Shown here one piece after another: positions 26,545-35,370 of a stretch of DNA of 64,000 bases. Made by a program: the position numbers and the translations under genes. The notes beneath the pieces were generated by a model. The model saw nothing but the letters and a program-made list of their open reading frames with translations, ran no database searches and was not told the origin of the DNA. The DNA is taken from positions 186,001 through 250,000 of the forward strand of contig CAJYTK010000009.1 in the NCBI GenBank assembly GCA_913777615.1, given 5' to 3'. Each line of letters begins with the position of its first letter. The stretch's first letter is position 1. The stretch is from an uncultured Agrobacterium sp. (lineage in GTDB: Bacteria > Pseudomonadota > Alphaproteobacteria > Rhizobiales > Rhizobiaceae).

Positions 26545-27795
26545 ATGGTCAGGCAATTTGCTCATTTCCTTGCCGCTTCGGCACTGATCCTTCTTCCCGT
26601 GGCCTTGGGCCTGGGCGGGACGGCCCATGGCGGCACCGATTATCCGACCATCGAGAAGCTTGGCGACGCGCTGTTTCACGACGCCAATCTGTCGATGAAC
26701 CGGACCATGTCCTGCTCTACCTGCCACACATCTGCCAACGGCTTTACCGATATTCGTGACACCGAGAAGGTGGGCCATGCTGTCTCGCTCGGCGATGACG
26801 GAAAGTCGCTCGGTGATCGCAACGCGCCGACCGCGACCTATGCCAAGTTCTCACCACCCTTTGGCAAGGACGCGGAGGGGAATTATGTCGGCGGCCAGTT
26901 CTGGGATGGACGCGCCGCAACGCTGGAAGATCAGGCCGGTGGCCCGCCACTCAATCCCATTGAAATGGGCATGGGCGACAAGGGCAGCGTCGTAAAACGG
27001 CTGAAAGAAAACCCGGACTACATGAGCGCTTTCGCCACCCATTTCGGGCCCGATGTGTTCGAAAATGACGAGGCGGCCTTTGCCGCCATGGGCAAGGCGC
27101 TCGCCGCTTACGAACGCTCCGACGCGCTTTCAACCTTCGATTCCAAATATGACCGCTTCCTGCGCGGCGAGGAAAAGCTGACCGATCAGGAAGAACTTGG
27201 CCGCGTTCTGATGTCCTCGACGCAGTTCACCAACTGCAACACCTGCCACACGATCAAGGGTGAGCATGGCCTTTCAGATGGCGTCTTCACCAACCACAAA
27301 TATTTCAATATCGGCGTTCCGGCCAACAAGCTCGCCCGTGCCGCCAATGGCTCCAAGCCGGATGCCGTCGATCTCGGTCTGGCGCAAAACCCGGCGGTCG
27401 GCGACGATCCGACGCAACGCGGCAAGTTCAAGGTGCCGTCACTGCGCAATATCGCAGTGACCGGACCCTATATGCATAATGGCGTGTTCAAGGACCTGCG
27501 CACCGTCGTGCTCTTTTACGTGAAGTACAAAAGCAAGAAGCCGAGCCGCCAGATCAACCCGGAAACCGGCGAGAAGTGGGATGCGCCGGAAGTGCCCGAC
27601 AACATCGCCATGGAAGAACTGACATCCGCGCCGGCACTCGACGACAAGCGTGTCGACGCAATCGTGGCGTTCCTGAAGACGTTGACCGACAAGCGCTACG
27701 AACCGCTGCTTGCCAAGGGTGAGAATATCGGCCGACCGGAAGATCCAGCAGTGCATTCTGTCTCCGCTACCCCCCGTGAGGCAGCGAAGAACTGA
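26545..27795 (+). CDS. Di-haem cytochrome c peroxidase family protein (CcpA/MauG type)
   Basis: 416-residue exported haem protein. A signal peptide covers about residues 1-29 (hydrophobic core FLAASALILLPVALGLGG, then TAHGG). Two covalent haem sites are present: CSTCH (57-61) and CNTCH (near 232-236). The peroxidase domain includes QFWDGRAATLEDQAGGPPLNPIEMG, KVPSLRNIAVTGPYMHNGVFKDL and a distal VAFLKTLTDKRYEP segment. Members reduce hydrogen peroxide in the periplasm using cytochrome c or, as in MauG, perform protein oxidation. The extended C-terminus with KYKSKKPSRQINPETGEKW is not in the smallest classical CCPs. No amine dehydrogenase genes nearby, so a peroxidase role is more likely. Confidence 0.88.
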   Translation: MVRQFAHFLAASALILLPVALGLGGTAHGGTDYPTIEKLGDALFHDANLSMNRTMSCSTCHTSANGFTDIRDTEKVGHAVSLGDDGKSLGDRNAPTATYAKFSPPFGKDAEGNYVGGQFWDGRAATLEDQAGGPPLNPIEMGMGDKGSVVKRLKENPDYMSAFATHFGPDVFENDEAAFAAMGKALAAYERSDALSTFDSKYDRFLRGEEKLTDQEELGRVLMSSTQFTNCNTCHTIKGEHGLSDGVFTNHKYFNIGVPANKLARAANGSKPDAVDLGLAQNPAVGDDPTQRGKFKVPSLRNIAVTGPYMHNGVFKDLRTVVLFYVKYKSKKPSRQINPETGEKWDAPEVPDNIAMEELTSAPALDDKRVDAIVAFLKTLTDKRYEPLLAKGENIGRPEDPAVHSVSATPREAAKN

Positions 27796-27844
27796 GCATG
27801 CACCGAGGCTTTTCAAAGGTCGCTCGGCTACCGATCAGCCGTCA

Positions 27845-29200
27845 TCACGCAGTTTGCGTGCCATAACGTGGCTCTGGCAATGAGAAGGCTGCCAGTGCCG
27901 CGAGGACCGCTGGCAGAGCAAAGAGCGCAAACAGCCACGTTCCGGCAGATGCCGCCCCTTCAACGCCACCCGGATTGAGAAGGCCGGTGCTGTTGACGAT
28001 GACACCGGAGAGTGCCGCGCCAAAGGCGCTGCCAAGAGACTGCATGGTGGTGATGCCAGCCGATGCCTTGTCCTTCTCATCGGGCTCGGCGAGATGCAGA
28101 ATATGGGTCACCAGATGCGCCCAGCCCAGTCCGACGCCAAAGCCCATGCCGAAGATCAGAAGCGCGGCTGCACTCAGCACCAGCACATCGCCTTCGGGAT
28201 TGGGCCGCGCCAGGGTCACCGCCAGCAGGCCAATGCAGACAGATTCCAGAATGGCGCCAGCAAGGATAGAGCGGCGCATGGCCTTGCCTTTCAAATCGCT
28301 GCACAGAAATGCAGACGCTGTCCAGCCGAGAGCCACGAGAGCAACGATATAGCCAGAGATCAGCGGCGGCACCGCATGCAGATTCTGCAGGAAATACGGA
28401 ATGTAGATGTCGCAGGTCAGCGCCGCCAGCAGCATGAACATGGCGCCATAAACGCGGGCGATCGGCATTGACAGCACCGTTCCGCCGCGTGGCAGAATGC
28501 GCAGGGTCGCCCGTCGCTCCACCCATAAAAGGGCCGCTATGGCGAAGAGGGCGCCGATAACAAGCCAGATGCGCAGATCGAACTTTTCAGCGGTGCTGGC
28601 AAAACTGACCAGCAACAGCGAGGCAGACAGCAGGATCATCAGCAGCGCGAAAGGGACGATGACCGCAAACGCGTGGCGCCAGGCGCTCCCATCGGCAAAA
28701 AATCCGCCGAGCGTTGGGCCAATGAAGGTCGAGATGCCCCAGATCGCCGCGTAGAGCGTCGTTGCCTTGCTCCATAAATGCTCCGGATAGACGTAGCGTA
28801 TGAAAGCATAGCCGAGCGTTGCCAGGGTCCCGGCCCCGAACCCCTGCACAGCGCGCCCGGCAAGAACGATTTCCATGGTGGGGGCAGCCGCGCAGATCGC
28901 CGAACCGAGAAGAAAGAGCGCTGCGCCGACACTATAGGTGCGATTGAGGCTGAGGCCCCTTGGGCGGATGGCGATGAAGACCGAACCGAGCACGGAGGCC
29001 GTGACGTAAAGCGTCGTCACCCAGGCAAAAAGGGGCAGACCACCAATATCTCGCACAACAGACGGCATGATGGTGGCTGTCACATAGGTCTCGATCGCAT
29101 AGAGCGCGATGCCACTGGCGAGCATCAGGCTTGCCCCCAGATGCTTGGCTGAGAACAGAGCCCAGAGGCTGGTTGATGAAGGAGCGTCGGCAGGAGGCAT
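27845..29200 (-). CDS. MFS efflux transporter (DHA2-like, about 14 membrane spans)
   Basis: 451-residue inner-membrane protein with many hydrophobic segments across its length. The N-terminal half shows MFS features after TM1: PLFAWVTTLYVTASVLGSVFIAIRPRGLSLNRTY and the AGRAVQGFGAGTLATLGYAFI helix, a pattern of drug/proton antiporters. The substrate is not visible. It is divergent from the SufR-like regulator, with a 20-bp palindrome between them 49 bp from its start, so its expression probably answers to that Fe-S-type regulator. Confidence 0.9.
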   Translation of the reverse strand: MPPADAPSSTSLWALFSAKHLGASLMLASGIALYAIETYVTATIMPSVVRDIGGLPLFAWVTTLYVTASVLGSVFIAIRPRGLSLNRTYSVGAALFLLGSAICAAAPTMEIVLAGRAVQGFGAGTLATLGYAFIRYVYPEHLWSKATTLYAAIWGISTFIGPTLGGFFADGSAWRHAFAVIVPFALLMILLSASLLLVSFASTAEKFDLRIWLVIGALFAIAALLWVERRATLRILPRGGTVLSMPIARVYGAMFMLLAALTCDIYIPYFLQNLHAVPPLISGYIVALVALGWTASAFLCSDLKGKAMRRSILAGAILESVCIGLLAVTLARPNPEGDVLVLSAAALLIFGMGFGVGLGWAHLVTHILHLAEPDEKDKASAGITTMQSLGSAFGAALSGVIVNSTGLLNPGGVEGAASAGTWLFALFALPAVLAALAAFSLPEPRYGTQTA

Positions 29201-29248
29201 GATCGGATTTCCGGTAAAGGCCGTTGCAATCTCGACGGCGAGGCATTA

Positions 29249-29268
29249 TTCCAATTTATAACTTGGAA
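29249..29268. promoter_or_regulatory. Palindromic operator between the MFS gene and the SufR-like gene
   Basis: TTCCAATTTATAACTTGGAA, a 20-bp dyad of the form TTCCAAnTTATAAnTTGGAA (only one mismatched pair). It lies in the 112-bp divergent intergenic region, near where the promoters of both genes must be. Confidence 0.75.
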
Positions 29269-29312
29269 ATTACACTTCAAGCCGAATTATGCAAGCGGCA
29301 GGACAGATAATA

Positions 29313-29930
29313 ATGCGCCCTTCTCCCCGTGACAGATTGCTCTTTCTTTTGAAGACCGAAGGCCCGCAAGCGACGTCGGCCCTCAGTGACGCCCTTGGCC
29401 TGACGGGTGAGGCGGCACGCCAGCAGCTTGCCAAACTCGCAGATGAAGGACTGGTGGAAAGCATCACGCAACCGGCCATCGGTCGCGGTCGGCCACGTCA
29501 AAGCTGGCGTCTGACGAGTGCTGGCCATCGCGAGTTTCCGGATGGTCATGCCGATGTTGCCGTTTCGCTTATCGATGCCATCGGCAGCGAGCTTGGCAAG
29601 GATGCGCTGGACACGATCATGGTAGCGCGGGAGCGCAAGACAGAGGCGATCTATCGCGCAGCGCTTGCCGACGCCGAAACGCTGGAGGAACGGGTTGCGC
29701 GGCTGTCAGCCTTGCGGGTGACTGAGGGCTATATGGCAAGCTGGTGGCAGGAGGCAGATGGGCATTTCATCCTGGTGGAAAATCATTGTCCGATCTGCGC
29801 CGCGGCAACCGCTTGCCGAGGCTTTTGCCAATCGGAAATCGATATTTTCCGAAGCGTGCTGGCCGCGCCCGTTGAGCGGACCGAGCACCTTCTGCAGGGC
29901 GCACGGCGATGCGCCTATCGGATTGGTTAG
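29313..29930 (+). CDS. SufR-like winged-helix regulator with C-terminal cysteine cluster
   Basis: 205-residue DeoR/MarR-like regulator. A winged helix occupies about 5-70 (RDRLLFLLKTEGPQATSALSDALGLTGEAARQQLAKL, wing GRGRPRQSW). The C-terminal domain has the SufR layout ENHCPIC, then C, then FCQSEIDIFRSVL, then GARRCAYRI, with cysteines at 159, 162, 168, 172 and 200, so an oxygen- or NO-sensitive iron-sulfur cluster is plausible. The cysteine that SufR has just before the last motif is a histidine here (TEHLLQG). The start at 29313 has an AGGA nearby; an ATG 24 bases upstream lacks one. Divergent MFS gene and shared palindrome suggest auto- and cross-regulation. Confidence 0.82.
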   Translation: MRPSPRDRLLFLLKTEGPQATSALSDALGLTGEAARQQLAKLADEGLVESITQPAIGRGRPRQSWRLTSAGHREFPDGHADVAVSLIDAIGSELGKDALDTIMVARERKTEAIYRAALADAETLEERVARLSALRVTEGYMASWWQEADGHFILVENHCPICAAATACRGFCQSEIDIFRSVLAAPVERTEHLLQGARRCAYRIG

Positions 29931-30001
29931 AACAAGCTACCGATCCCTAACAAGAGTCACGCCCGAGGCAGGCCCGGGCGCGATGAACCGTAGCAGGGCT
30001 C

Positions 30002-31108
30002 TTACAGAGCCTTGAATTCCGCCAGAACGGCATCGCCCATGTCGGAGGTGCTGACCTGACGTGCGCCTTCCGCCATGATGTCGGCGGTGCGAATGCCCTT
30101 TTCCAGAACATTGGCGATGGCGGTTTCCAGCTTCGTGGCATCATCCACCAAGTTGAAGGAATAGCGCAGGCACATGGCAAAGGAAGCGATCATCGCAATC
30201 GGGTTGGCGATGCCCTGGCCGGCGATATCCGGGGCGGAGCCGTGAACCGGCTCATACATCGCCTTGCGCTTACCGGTCTTTGCATCCGGCGCGCCGAGCG
30301 AGGCGGATGGCAGCATGCCGAGCGAGCCGGTGAGCATGGCGGCGACGTCGGAGAGCATGTCGCCGAAGAGATTGTCGGTGACGATGACGTCGAACTGCTT
30401 CGGCTTGCGCACCAGTTGCATGCCACCGGCATCCGCCAGCATATGCTCCAGCTGGACATCCTTGTACTTTGCCGCATGCGTTTCGGTGACGACCTGGTTC
30501 CACAGGACGCCGGATTTCATCACATTGCGCTTTTCCATGGAGCAAACGCGGTTGCCACGGGTGCGGGCCAGTTCAAAGGCAACGCTGGCGATACGCTCGA
30601 TTTCGAACGTGTCGTAAATCTGCGTGTCGATACCGCGCTTCTGACCGTTACCGAGATCGATGATCTGCTTCGGCTCGCCGAAATAGACGCCACCTGTCAA
30701 CTCGCGAACGATGAGAACATCGAGACCTTCGACCAACTCCGGCTTTAGCGACGAGGCAGAAGCGAGCGCCGGGTAGCAGATGGCAGGACGCAGATTTGCG
30801 AAAAGCTCGAGATCCTTGCGCAGACGAAGAAGACCGGCTTCGGGGCGAACGTCATACGGCACGCCATCCCACTTCGGTCCACCAACGGCACCAAACAGAA
30901 TGGCATCGGCGGCCAGCGCCTTTTCCATATCGGCATCGGAAATCGCCACACCATGCGCATCATAGGCTGAGCCGCCGACGAGACCTTCCTCGACCGTGAA
31001 GCCAGCATTCTTCTCGCTGTTCATGTAATCGATCAGCTTGCGGACCTCGGCCATGGCTTCGGGTCCAATACCGTCGCCGGGCAACAGGAAGAGCGAGCGC
31101 ACAGTCAT
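30002..31108 (-). CDS. leuB: 3-isopropylmalate dehydrogenase
   Basis: 368-residue NAD-dependent oxidative decarboxylase of leucine synthesis, converting 3-isopropylmalate to 2-oxoisocaproate. Family motifs: [18 protein letters not shown] at the N-terminus, the [12 protein letters not shown] substrate segment, and the NAD/metal region [30 protein letters not shown] with [20 protein letters not shown]. Start ATG follows AAGGAGG. leuD lies 400 bp upstream on the same strand; leuC is not in the window. Confidence 0.98.
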   Translation of the reverse strand: MTVRSLFLLPGDGIGPEAMAEVRKLIDYMNSEKNAGFTVEEGLVGGSAYDAHGVAISDADMEKALAADAILFGAVGGPKWDGVPYDVRPEAGLLRLRKDLELFANLRPAICYPALASASSLKPELVEGLDVLIVRELTGGVYFGEPKQIIDLGNGQKRGIDTQIYDTFEIERIASVAFELARTRGNRVCSMEKRNVMKSGVLWNQVVTETHAAKYKDVQLEHMLADAGGMQLVRKPKQFDVIVTDNLFGDMLSDVAAMLTGSLGMLPSASLGAPDAKTGKRKAMYEPVHGSAPDIAGQGIANPIAMIASFAMCLRYSFNLVDDATKLETAIANVLEKGIRTADIMAEGARQVSTSDMGDAVLAEFKAL

Positions 31109-31508
31109 GAAATCCTCCTTGGGCGCTTAATGAGAAGCGCGCGTCAAAACATGGTTTGCAATGCCGAAAGCCTGCAAGATGCGGGCTTCTTAACGCTCAC
31201 CCTTGCGCATTTCAAGCAAAGCAAAAGCCGATTCGGTACGGGTGACGCACCAAACCGGCTTTCACATCGTCTCAGTTTTATCTCATGCCCCCATTATATG
31301 ACACACGATGTATCAGGCATCGACTGCGTGGTTGGAGGTCAGAGGGCGTCTTCGGCACAAAGCCCTCGTGAGGTCAAAGCTCTCCTCCTCGTCACCCACG
31401 GGCACGACCCGCGAACCCATAACTCATTGACGAGACTGGAAGACATGGATCCTCGGCTCAAGGCCGAGGATGACGACGGAGAGGTGTTGGGCTTCGTTGG
31501 AAGGATGA
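31109..31508. other. Intergenic region leuD-leuB
   Basis: 400 bases with no supported gene. It contains the leuB promoter region and a repeat element around 31388-31476 whose best-formed part is the 23-bp palindrome at 31449-31471. A plus-strand reading frame crosses it and the end of leuD, but it has no ribosome site and no recognisable protein features. Confidence 0.6.
31449..31471. repeat. Dispersed palindrome (ATCCTCGG / CCGAGGAT), copy 1
   Basis: An 8-bp perfect stem around CTCAAGG, the 3' half of a longer composite element that begins near 31388 with a degenerate stem. Its sequence is the exact reverse complement of the palindrome at 33776-33798. This ATCCTCGG...CCGAGGATGACG type is widely scattered in rhizobial intergenic DNA. 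Confidence 0.8.
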
Positions 31509-32114
31509 TCAAGCCCAGGGTCGGGCGGAGGCATTGCTCTTCTCAAAGCTATCGATCGCGCCTGCATGTTCGAGCGTCAGGCCGATATCATCAAGACCAT
31601 TCAGCAGGCAGTGGCGCTTGAATGCGTCGATCTCAAAGCTGATGCGCCCGCCATCGGGGCCGCTGATTTCCTGGTTTTCCAGATCGACGGTGATCACCGC
31701 ATTCGAGCCGCGCGAAGCATCGTCCAAGAGCTTCTCGAGGTTTTCCGGGCTGACGACGATCGGGAGGATGCCGTTCTTGAAGCAGTTGCTGTAAAAAATA
31801 TCGGCAAAGCTGGTGGAGATAACGCAGCGGATACCGAAATCGAGCAGCGCCCAAGGCGCATGTTCACGCGAGGAGCCACAGCCGAAATTGTCTCCGGCAA
31901 CCAGGATCTGCGCATTCTGATAAGCAGGCTTGTTGAGTACGAAATCAGGGTTGGGCGAACCGTCTTCCAGATAGCGCGACTCGGCAAACAGGCCCTTGCC
32001 GAGGCCGGTGCGCTTGATCGTCTTCAGGTAATCCTTTGGAATGATCATGTCCGTGTCGACATTGACGACCGGCATGGGGGCGGCGACACCCGTCAGCTTG
32101 GTGAACTTATCCAT
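31509..32114 (-). CDS. leuD: 3-isopropylmalate dehydratase small subunit
   Basis: 201-residue small subunit of isopropylmalate isomerase, the swivel domain that completes the aconitase-type LeuCD enzyme. Diagnostic features are [27 protein letters not shown] (about 18-45), the substrate loop [17 protein letters not shown] (about 73-89) and [16 protein letters not shown]. The large subunit LeuC, which holds the 4Fe-4S cluster, is not in the window, so leucine genes are dispersed, as is usual in rhizobia. Confidence 0.97.
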   Translation of the reverse strand: MDKFTKLTGVAAPMPVVNVDTDMIIPKDYLKTIKRTGLGKGLFAESRYLEDGSPNPDFVLNKPAYQNAQILVAGDNFGCGSSREHAPWALLDFGIRCVISTSFADIFYSNCFKNGILPIVVSPENLEKLLDDASRGSNAVITVDLENQEISGPDGGRISFEIDAFKRHCLLNGLDDIGLTLEHAGAIDSFEKSNASARPWA

Positions 32115-32259
32115 CTCTCACTCCGAAATTCTACTGCGGTATCAGACCGCGTCATCACCGCCATTAAAGCAAAAAGGCGCGCTTTTGAAGATCAAAGCAC
32201 GCCAATGCGGTACGCCGCTAATAATATGGGTCTAAACGCCTGAAGGCCGGCTGATGCGA

Positions 32260-32496
32260 TCAGAGATCGATGATCGTGCCGCGACCGTCGTTCCACACAC
32301 GCATGTTCTGCTGGCGGCGATGCTGAGTCTTGACGCGGATCGGCTCCGCCTTCATCCGGGCAGAGAACATCTTGGCGATGCTAAGGACCGCAAGCGTTCC
32401 GACGAATGCGATCGTCAAAGATGCGGTGAAGAGCGCGGCCAACGCCAGAACTGCAATGCTGGAGGCTGCGATGAAGAATGTACGAATGCCCTGCAT
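32260..32496 (-). CDS. Small membrane protein, unknown
   Basis: 78-residue protein. A hydrophobic stretch of about 35 residues (TFFIAASSIAVLALAALFTASLTIAFVGTLAVLSIA, two spans or one hairpin) is followed by a basic tail with KAEPIRVKTQHRRQQNMRVWNDGRGTIIDL. ATG 32496 has an AAAGG ribosome site. It is divergent from the HpcH/HpaI gene across 111 bp. The conserved-looking polar tail suggests a real cytoplasmic anchor. I do not recognise the family beyond a rhizobial hypothetical. Confidence 0.65.
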   Translation of the reverse strand: MQGIRTFFIAASSIAVLALAALFTASLTIAFVGTLAVLSIAKMFSARMKAEPIRVKTQHRRQQNMRVWNDGRGTIIDL

Positions 32497-32607
32497 GGTC
32501 CAAACCTTTCTGTCCAGACGAATGTGGGCCTTCTTCTTGACGCTTGCAAGAGGTTTCACACCGTCATCGATCTTGCAGATGTAACAAAAGATTGACACAA
32601 GTGGGGC

Positions 32608-33519
32608 ATGGCCGAATTTTTTGTCGATAATACTGCACGCCCGCGCCGCTCGTTGCTTTCAGTGCCTGCTATCAATCTGCGAGCCTTACAAAAACTGAGC
32701 TCTCTTACCTGCGATGGCGCGATCTTCGATCTGGAAGATTCGGTCGCACCGGAGGTGAAGGACGAGGCAAGGGACAATCTCCTCTCCGTCTTTCGCGAGA
32801 CGCCGCTTGTTAACCGTGAAGCGATCATCCGCATCAATCCTCTATCGTCCACAGCGGGACGCAAGGATGTGGACGCGGTTCTGAGCTGCCTGCCCCAAGC
32901 CGTGCTGCTGCCGAAAGTCGAGCAGCCCTCCGATATTCATGAACTGGCCGATCTGCTGGATGAGGCCGATGCTCCCGAAGGCATGCAAATCTGGGCGATG
33001 ATCGAAACCCCGCGCGGCATTTTGAACGCCGCGGCGATTGCGGAGGCCGCACACACCACGGGCAGCAGGCTCGGCGCTTTCGTCGTGGGGCTAAACGATC
33101 TGCGCAAGGATACCCGCGTTCCGGCAAGACCCGGACGCACCTATCTCGTCCCCTGGCTGATGCAGATCTTGCTCGCAGCCCGCGCCTACGGCCTCGACGT
33201 CATCGACAGCGTTTCCAACGATTTTCGCGATTTGGATGCCTTTGCCACGGAATGCGAACAAGGCCGCGATATGGGCTTCGATGGCAAGATGCTGATCCAC
33301 CCGGCGCAGATCGAAGCGGCGAACGCTGCTTTCGCTCCGGATGAGGCCGCACTTGCCGAGGCGCGAGAGACGATCGCGGCTTTCGCAAAACCCGAATCTG
33401 TGGGATTGAACGTCATCAACATGAACGGGCGAATGATCGAACGGCTGCATGTGACGGGTGCAGAGCGCCTTGTCGCCATTGCCGGGATCATCGCCGCAAG
33501 AAAGGCAGAAAACCAATGA
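32608..33519 (+). CDS. HpcH/HpaI aldolase / CitE-like CoA-ester lyase
   Basis: 303-residue TIM-barrel lyase. The CitE-type motifs are RRSLLSVPAINLRALQKL (R at about 14), DGAIFDLEDSVAPEVKDEAR (metal- and substrate-binding acids), RINPLSS, and VLLPKVEQPSDI with AMIETPRGILNAA. GFDGKMLIHPAQIEAAN closes the barrel. Such enzymes cleave or hydrolyse malyl-CoA, citramalyl-CoA or related esters; stand-alone CitE-like proteins have various roles. The stop overlaps the DUF1737 start by 4 bases (ATGA), so the two are coupled. Exact substrate unknown. Confidence 0.88.
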   Translation: MAEFFVDNTARPRRSLLSVPAINLRALQKLSSLTCDGAIFDLEDSVAPEVKDEARDNLLSVFRETPLVNREAIIRINPLSSTAGRKDVDAVLSCLPQAVLLPKVEQPSDIHELADLLDEADAPEGMQIWAMIETPRGILNAAAIAEAAHTTGSRLGAFVVGLNDLRKDTRVPARPGRTYLVPWLMQILLAARAYGLDVIDSVSNDFRDLDAFATECEQGRDMGFDGKMLIHPAQIEAANAAFAPDEAALAEARETIAAFAKPESVGLNVINMNGRMIERLHVTGAERLVAIAGIIAARKAENQ

Positions 33520-33722
33520 AGGTCTATCGTTTCATCACCGGTCCCGACGATGCCAAGTTTTGTCACCGCGTCACCGAAGCCCTGAACAAAGGCTGGGAAC
33601 TCGCCGGCTCTCCAAGCTACGCCTTCAATGCTGCCGCCGGTGTGATGCACTGCGGCCAGGCGGTTACCAAAACCGTAGAGGGCAAGGAATATCATCCTGA
33701 TATGAAGCTGGGCGAACAGTAA
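33516..33722 (+). CDS. DUF1737 domain protein
   Basis: 68-residue soluble protein with the DUF1737 signature KVYRFITGPDDAKFCHRVTEALNKGWELAGSPSYAFN and a conserved cysteine in GVMHCGQAV. The family has no assigned biochemical role. The 4-bp overlap with the CitE-like gene makes coupled translation, and perhaps a functional link, likely. Confidence 0.85.
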   Translation: MKVYRFITGPDDAKFCHRVTEALNKGWELAGSPSYAFNAAAGVMHCGQAVTKTVEGKEYHPDMKLGEQ

Positions 33723-33775
33723 GGGCTGCTGTGTCATCGACCGTTGTCGTGACGGTCGACACCTTCTCTGCCGTC

Positions 33776-33855
33776 ATCCTCGGCCTTGAGCCGAGGATCC
33801 ACCGACGCCCCAAAAACCTCGATGGCTTATGGATCCTCGCCTCGAGGGCGAGGGT
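33776..33855. repeat. Dispersed palindrome element, copy 2 (two stems)
   Basis: Two adjacent dyads: 33776-33798 (ATCCTCGG-CCTTGAG-CCGAGGAT), the exact reverse complement of copy 1 at 31449-31471, and 33833-33855 (ATCCTCGC-CTCGAGG-GCGAGGGT). They are separated by 34 bases, and the same two-stem spacing can be seen in degenerate form at copy 1. It fills the gap between the convergent DUF1737 and metallopeptidase genes. Confidence 0.8.
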
Positions 33856-33910
33856 GACGAAAAGCAAGCGTTAAGGGTGCCTCACTCGGCAGCACCCTCT
33901 CCCACAACAT

Positions 33911-34354
33911 TCACCCGCGGTCCGTCGCCGCGTCGTCCGCGCTTTCCTCGATCCGCTCCATGTCATCATCGGAGAGGCCGAAGTGATGGCCAATTTCATG
34001 GATGAGGACGTGGGTGATGATGTCACCGAGCGTCTCTTCGTTTTCGGCCCAATAATCCAGGATAGGGCGACGATAGAGGGTGATACGATTCACCATCTCG
34101 CCGGTTTCCATGGTGAAGCGCTCCGACAGACCGCGACCTTCGAAAAGGCCCAGCAGGTCGAACGGGGTTTCGAGCGCCATATCCTCGAACACATCATCGG
34201 TCGGAAACTCCGAGATCTCGATGATGAGGTCTTTGGTCAGGGCGCGAAATTCTTCCGGCAGGTGGCCATATGCCTCAATGGCAAGCGATTCAAACGCTGA
34301 TATTGTCGGCGCGTGGCGATCCCGCCAATCGTCGGTACTGTCTATGCGGGCCAT
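33911..34354 (-). CDS. Minimal zincin-like metallopeptidase family protein
   Basis: 147-residue protein with the zinc-protease motif HEIGHHFGLSDDDM near residue 122, preceded by ITLYRRPILDYWAENEETLGDIITHVLI. This is the metallopeptidase family once called DUF1025 (possible zinc metallopeptidase, acidic and cytosolic). No signal peptide. ATG 34354 follows AAGGAG; longer in-frame extensions are cysteine-rich and lack support. Substrates are not known for the family. Confidence 0.85.
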   Translation of the reverse strand: MARIDSTDDWRDRHAPTISAFESLAIEAYGHLPEEFRALTKDLIIEISEFPTDDVFEDMALETPFDLLGLFEGRGLSERFTMETGEMVNRITLYRRPILDYWAENEETLGDIITHVLIHEIGHHFGLSDDDMERIEESADDAATDRG

Positions 34355-34478
34355 TTCTGCTCCTTGCTGTGGGGCTGATATAAACCCTTGCGATGCAAAA
34401 TTCGAGACCTGTTTGCAACAACCGCATAAAAGGCCTGATTTTCTAGGAGAGACCGTTGTTTTTAGGCCGCTGTGAACC

Positions 34479-34507
34479 TTGACATAAGCGGCTCTCTCGC
34501 GTAACTC
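34479..34507 (+). promoter_or_regulatory. Candidate sigma-70 promoter for rplU-rpmA
   Basis: TTGACA at 34479-34484, a 17-base spacer, then TAACTC at 34502-34507. The -35 is perfect and the -10 is weak. Spacing and location upstream of a highly expressed ribosomal operon support it. Confidence 0.45.
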
Positions 34508-34546
34508 CGCAGCCAAATTGAGGGCGTATTGCGCCTTCCGTTTAAT

Positions 34547-34564
34547 CCGCTTTGAAAAAAGCGG
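34547..34564 (+). promoter_or_regulatory. Hairpin with GAAA tetraloop in the rplU leader
   Basis: CCGCTTT-GAAA-AAAGCGG, a perfect 7-bp stem closed by a GNRA tetraloop, 116 bases upstream of the rplU start. Ribosomal protein leaders often carry autoregulatory RNA folds; whether this is one is unproven. Confidence 0.4.
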
Positions 34565-34679
34565 CCCACCGGCAGAGTTTCAAGGGGCATTTGCCTCGAC
34601 GAATTTCCGCTACTCCGACTGATAAAAAGACGGCCAGCGTCAAAAGCGCAGAGCCGGAACGAACATGAAAGGATAAAAA

Positions 34680-34994
34680 ATGTTCGCAGTCATCAAGACC
34701 GGCGGTAAGCAGTACCGCGTAAGCGCCAACGACGTGCTGACCATCGAAAAGCTGGAAGCAGACGCAGGCGCAACTGTAGAATTCACTGAAGTTCTCGTTG
34801 TCGGCGTTGGCGCTGATGCAAAGTTCGGCGCACCTTTCGTTGCAGGCGCAACGGTCAAGGCTGAAGTTGTAGAACACAATCGCGGCAAGAAGGTCATCGC
34901 CTTCAAGAAGCGTCGTCGTCAGAACTCCAAGCGTACGCGCGGCCATCGTCAGCATCACACTGTCGTCCGCATCACGGACATCGTTGCTGCCTAA
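34680..34994 (+). CDS. rplU: 50S ribosomal protein L21
   Basis: 104-residue large-subunit protein that contacts 23S rRNA. Family signature [30 protein letters not shown] at the N-terminus and the basic [29 protein letters not shown] region (about 75-102), including the L21 signature. AAAGGA precedes the ATG. First gene of the rplU-rpmA operon. Confidence 0.99.
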   Translation: MFAVIKTGGKQYRVSANDVLTIEKLEADAGATVEFTEVLVVGVGADAKFGAPFVAGATVKAEVVEHNRGKKVIAFKKRRRQNSKRTRGHRQHHTVVRITDIVAA

Positions 34995-35034
34995 TCGGCG
35001 CGACACGGGAAACTAGGTTTAAAGGAGCAATCCA

Positions 35035-35304
35035 ATGGCACACAAAAAAGCTGGCGGTTCTTCGCGTAACGGTCGCGATTCCAACTCCAAGCGCCTTGGC
35101 GTGAAGAAGTTCGGCGGCGAAGCCGTCATTCCAGGCAACATTATTGTTCGTCAGCGTGGCACGCAGTGGCATCCCGACGCCAATGTCGGCATGGGCAAAG
35201 ATCATACGCTTTTTGCACTCACAGCAGGCAACGTAAACTTCCGCACGAAGGCCAATGGTCGCGTATTCGTGTCCGTAGCGCCGAAAGCGGAAGCCGCAGA
35301 ATAA
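35035..35304 (+). CDS. rpmA: 50S ribosomal protein L27
   Basis: 89-residue large-subunit protein whose N-terminal tail reaches the peptidyl transferase centre. The sequence [29 protein letters not shown] begins directly with the conserved tail, so there is no cleavable N-terminal extension as in Firmicutes. It lies 40 bp after rplU and is followed by a strong terminator. Confidence 0.99.
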   Translation: MAHKKAGGSSRNGRDSNSKRLGVKKFGGEAVIPGNIIVRQRGTQWHPDANVGMGKDHTLFALTAGNVNFRTKANGRVFVSVAPKAEAAE

Positions 35305-35370
35305 GCCGGTAAGCGTCATATGCAGCCGGTGTCCCAATGACCCGGCTGAGACGTAACAGGTTCAGTCACA

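Larger units (their letters stand above)
34355..34679. other. Leader and promoter region of rplU-rpmA
   Basis: 325 bases between the metallopeptidase and rplU, divergent. No gene recognised. It holds a TTGACA-type promoter candidate at 34479 and a stable GNRA-loop hairpin at 34547-34564, giving rplU a 5' leader of about 165 bases. Confidence 0.6.

Noticed and set aside
29955-29998. Terminator after leuB
   Set aside because: A GC-rich imperfect stem is present but there is no T-tract on the minus strand, so support is too weak.
31130-31621. Possible 163-residue protein between leuB and leuD
   Set aside because: It crosses a dispersed palindromic repeat and the 3' end of leuD, and has no ribosome site or family features.
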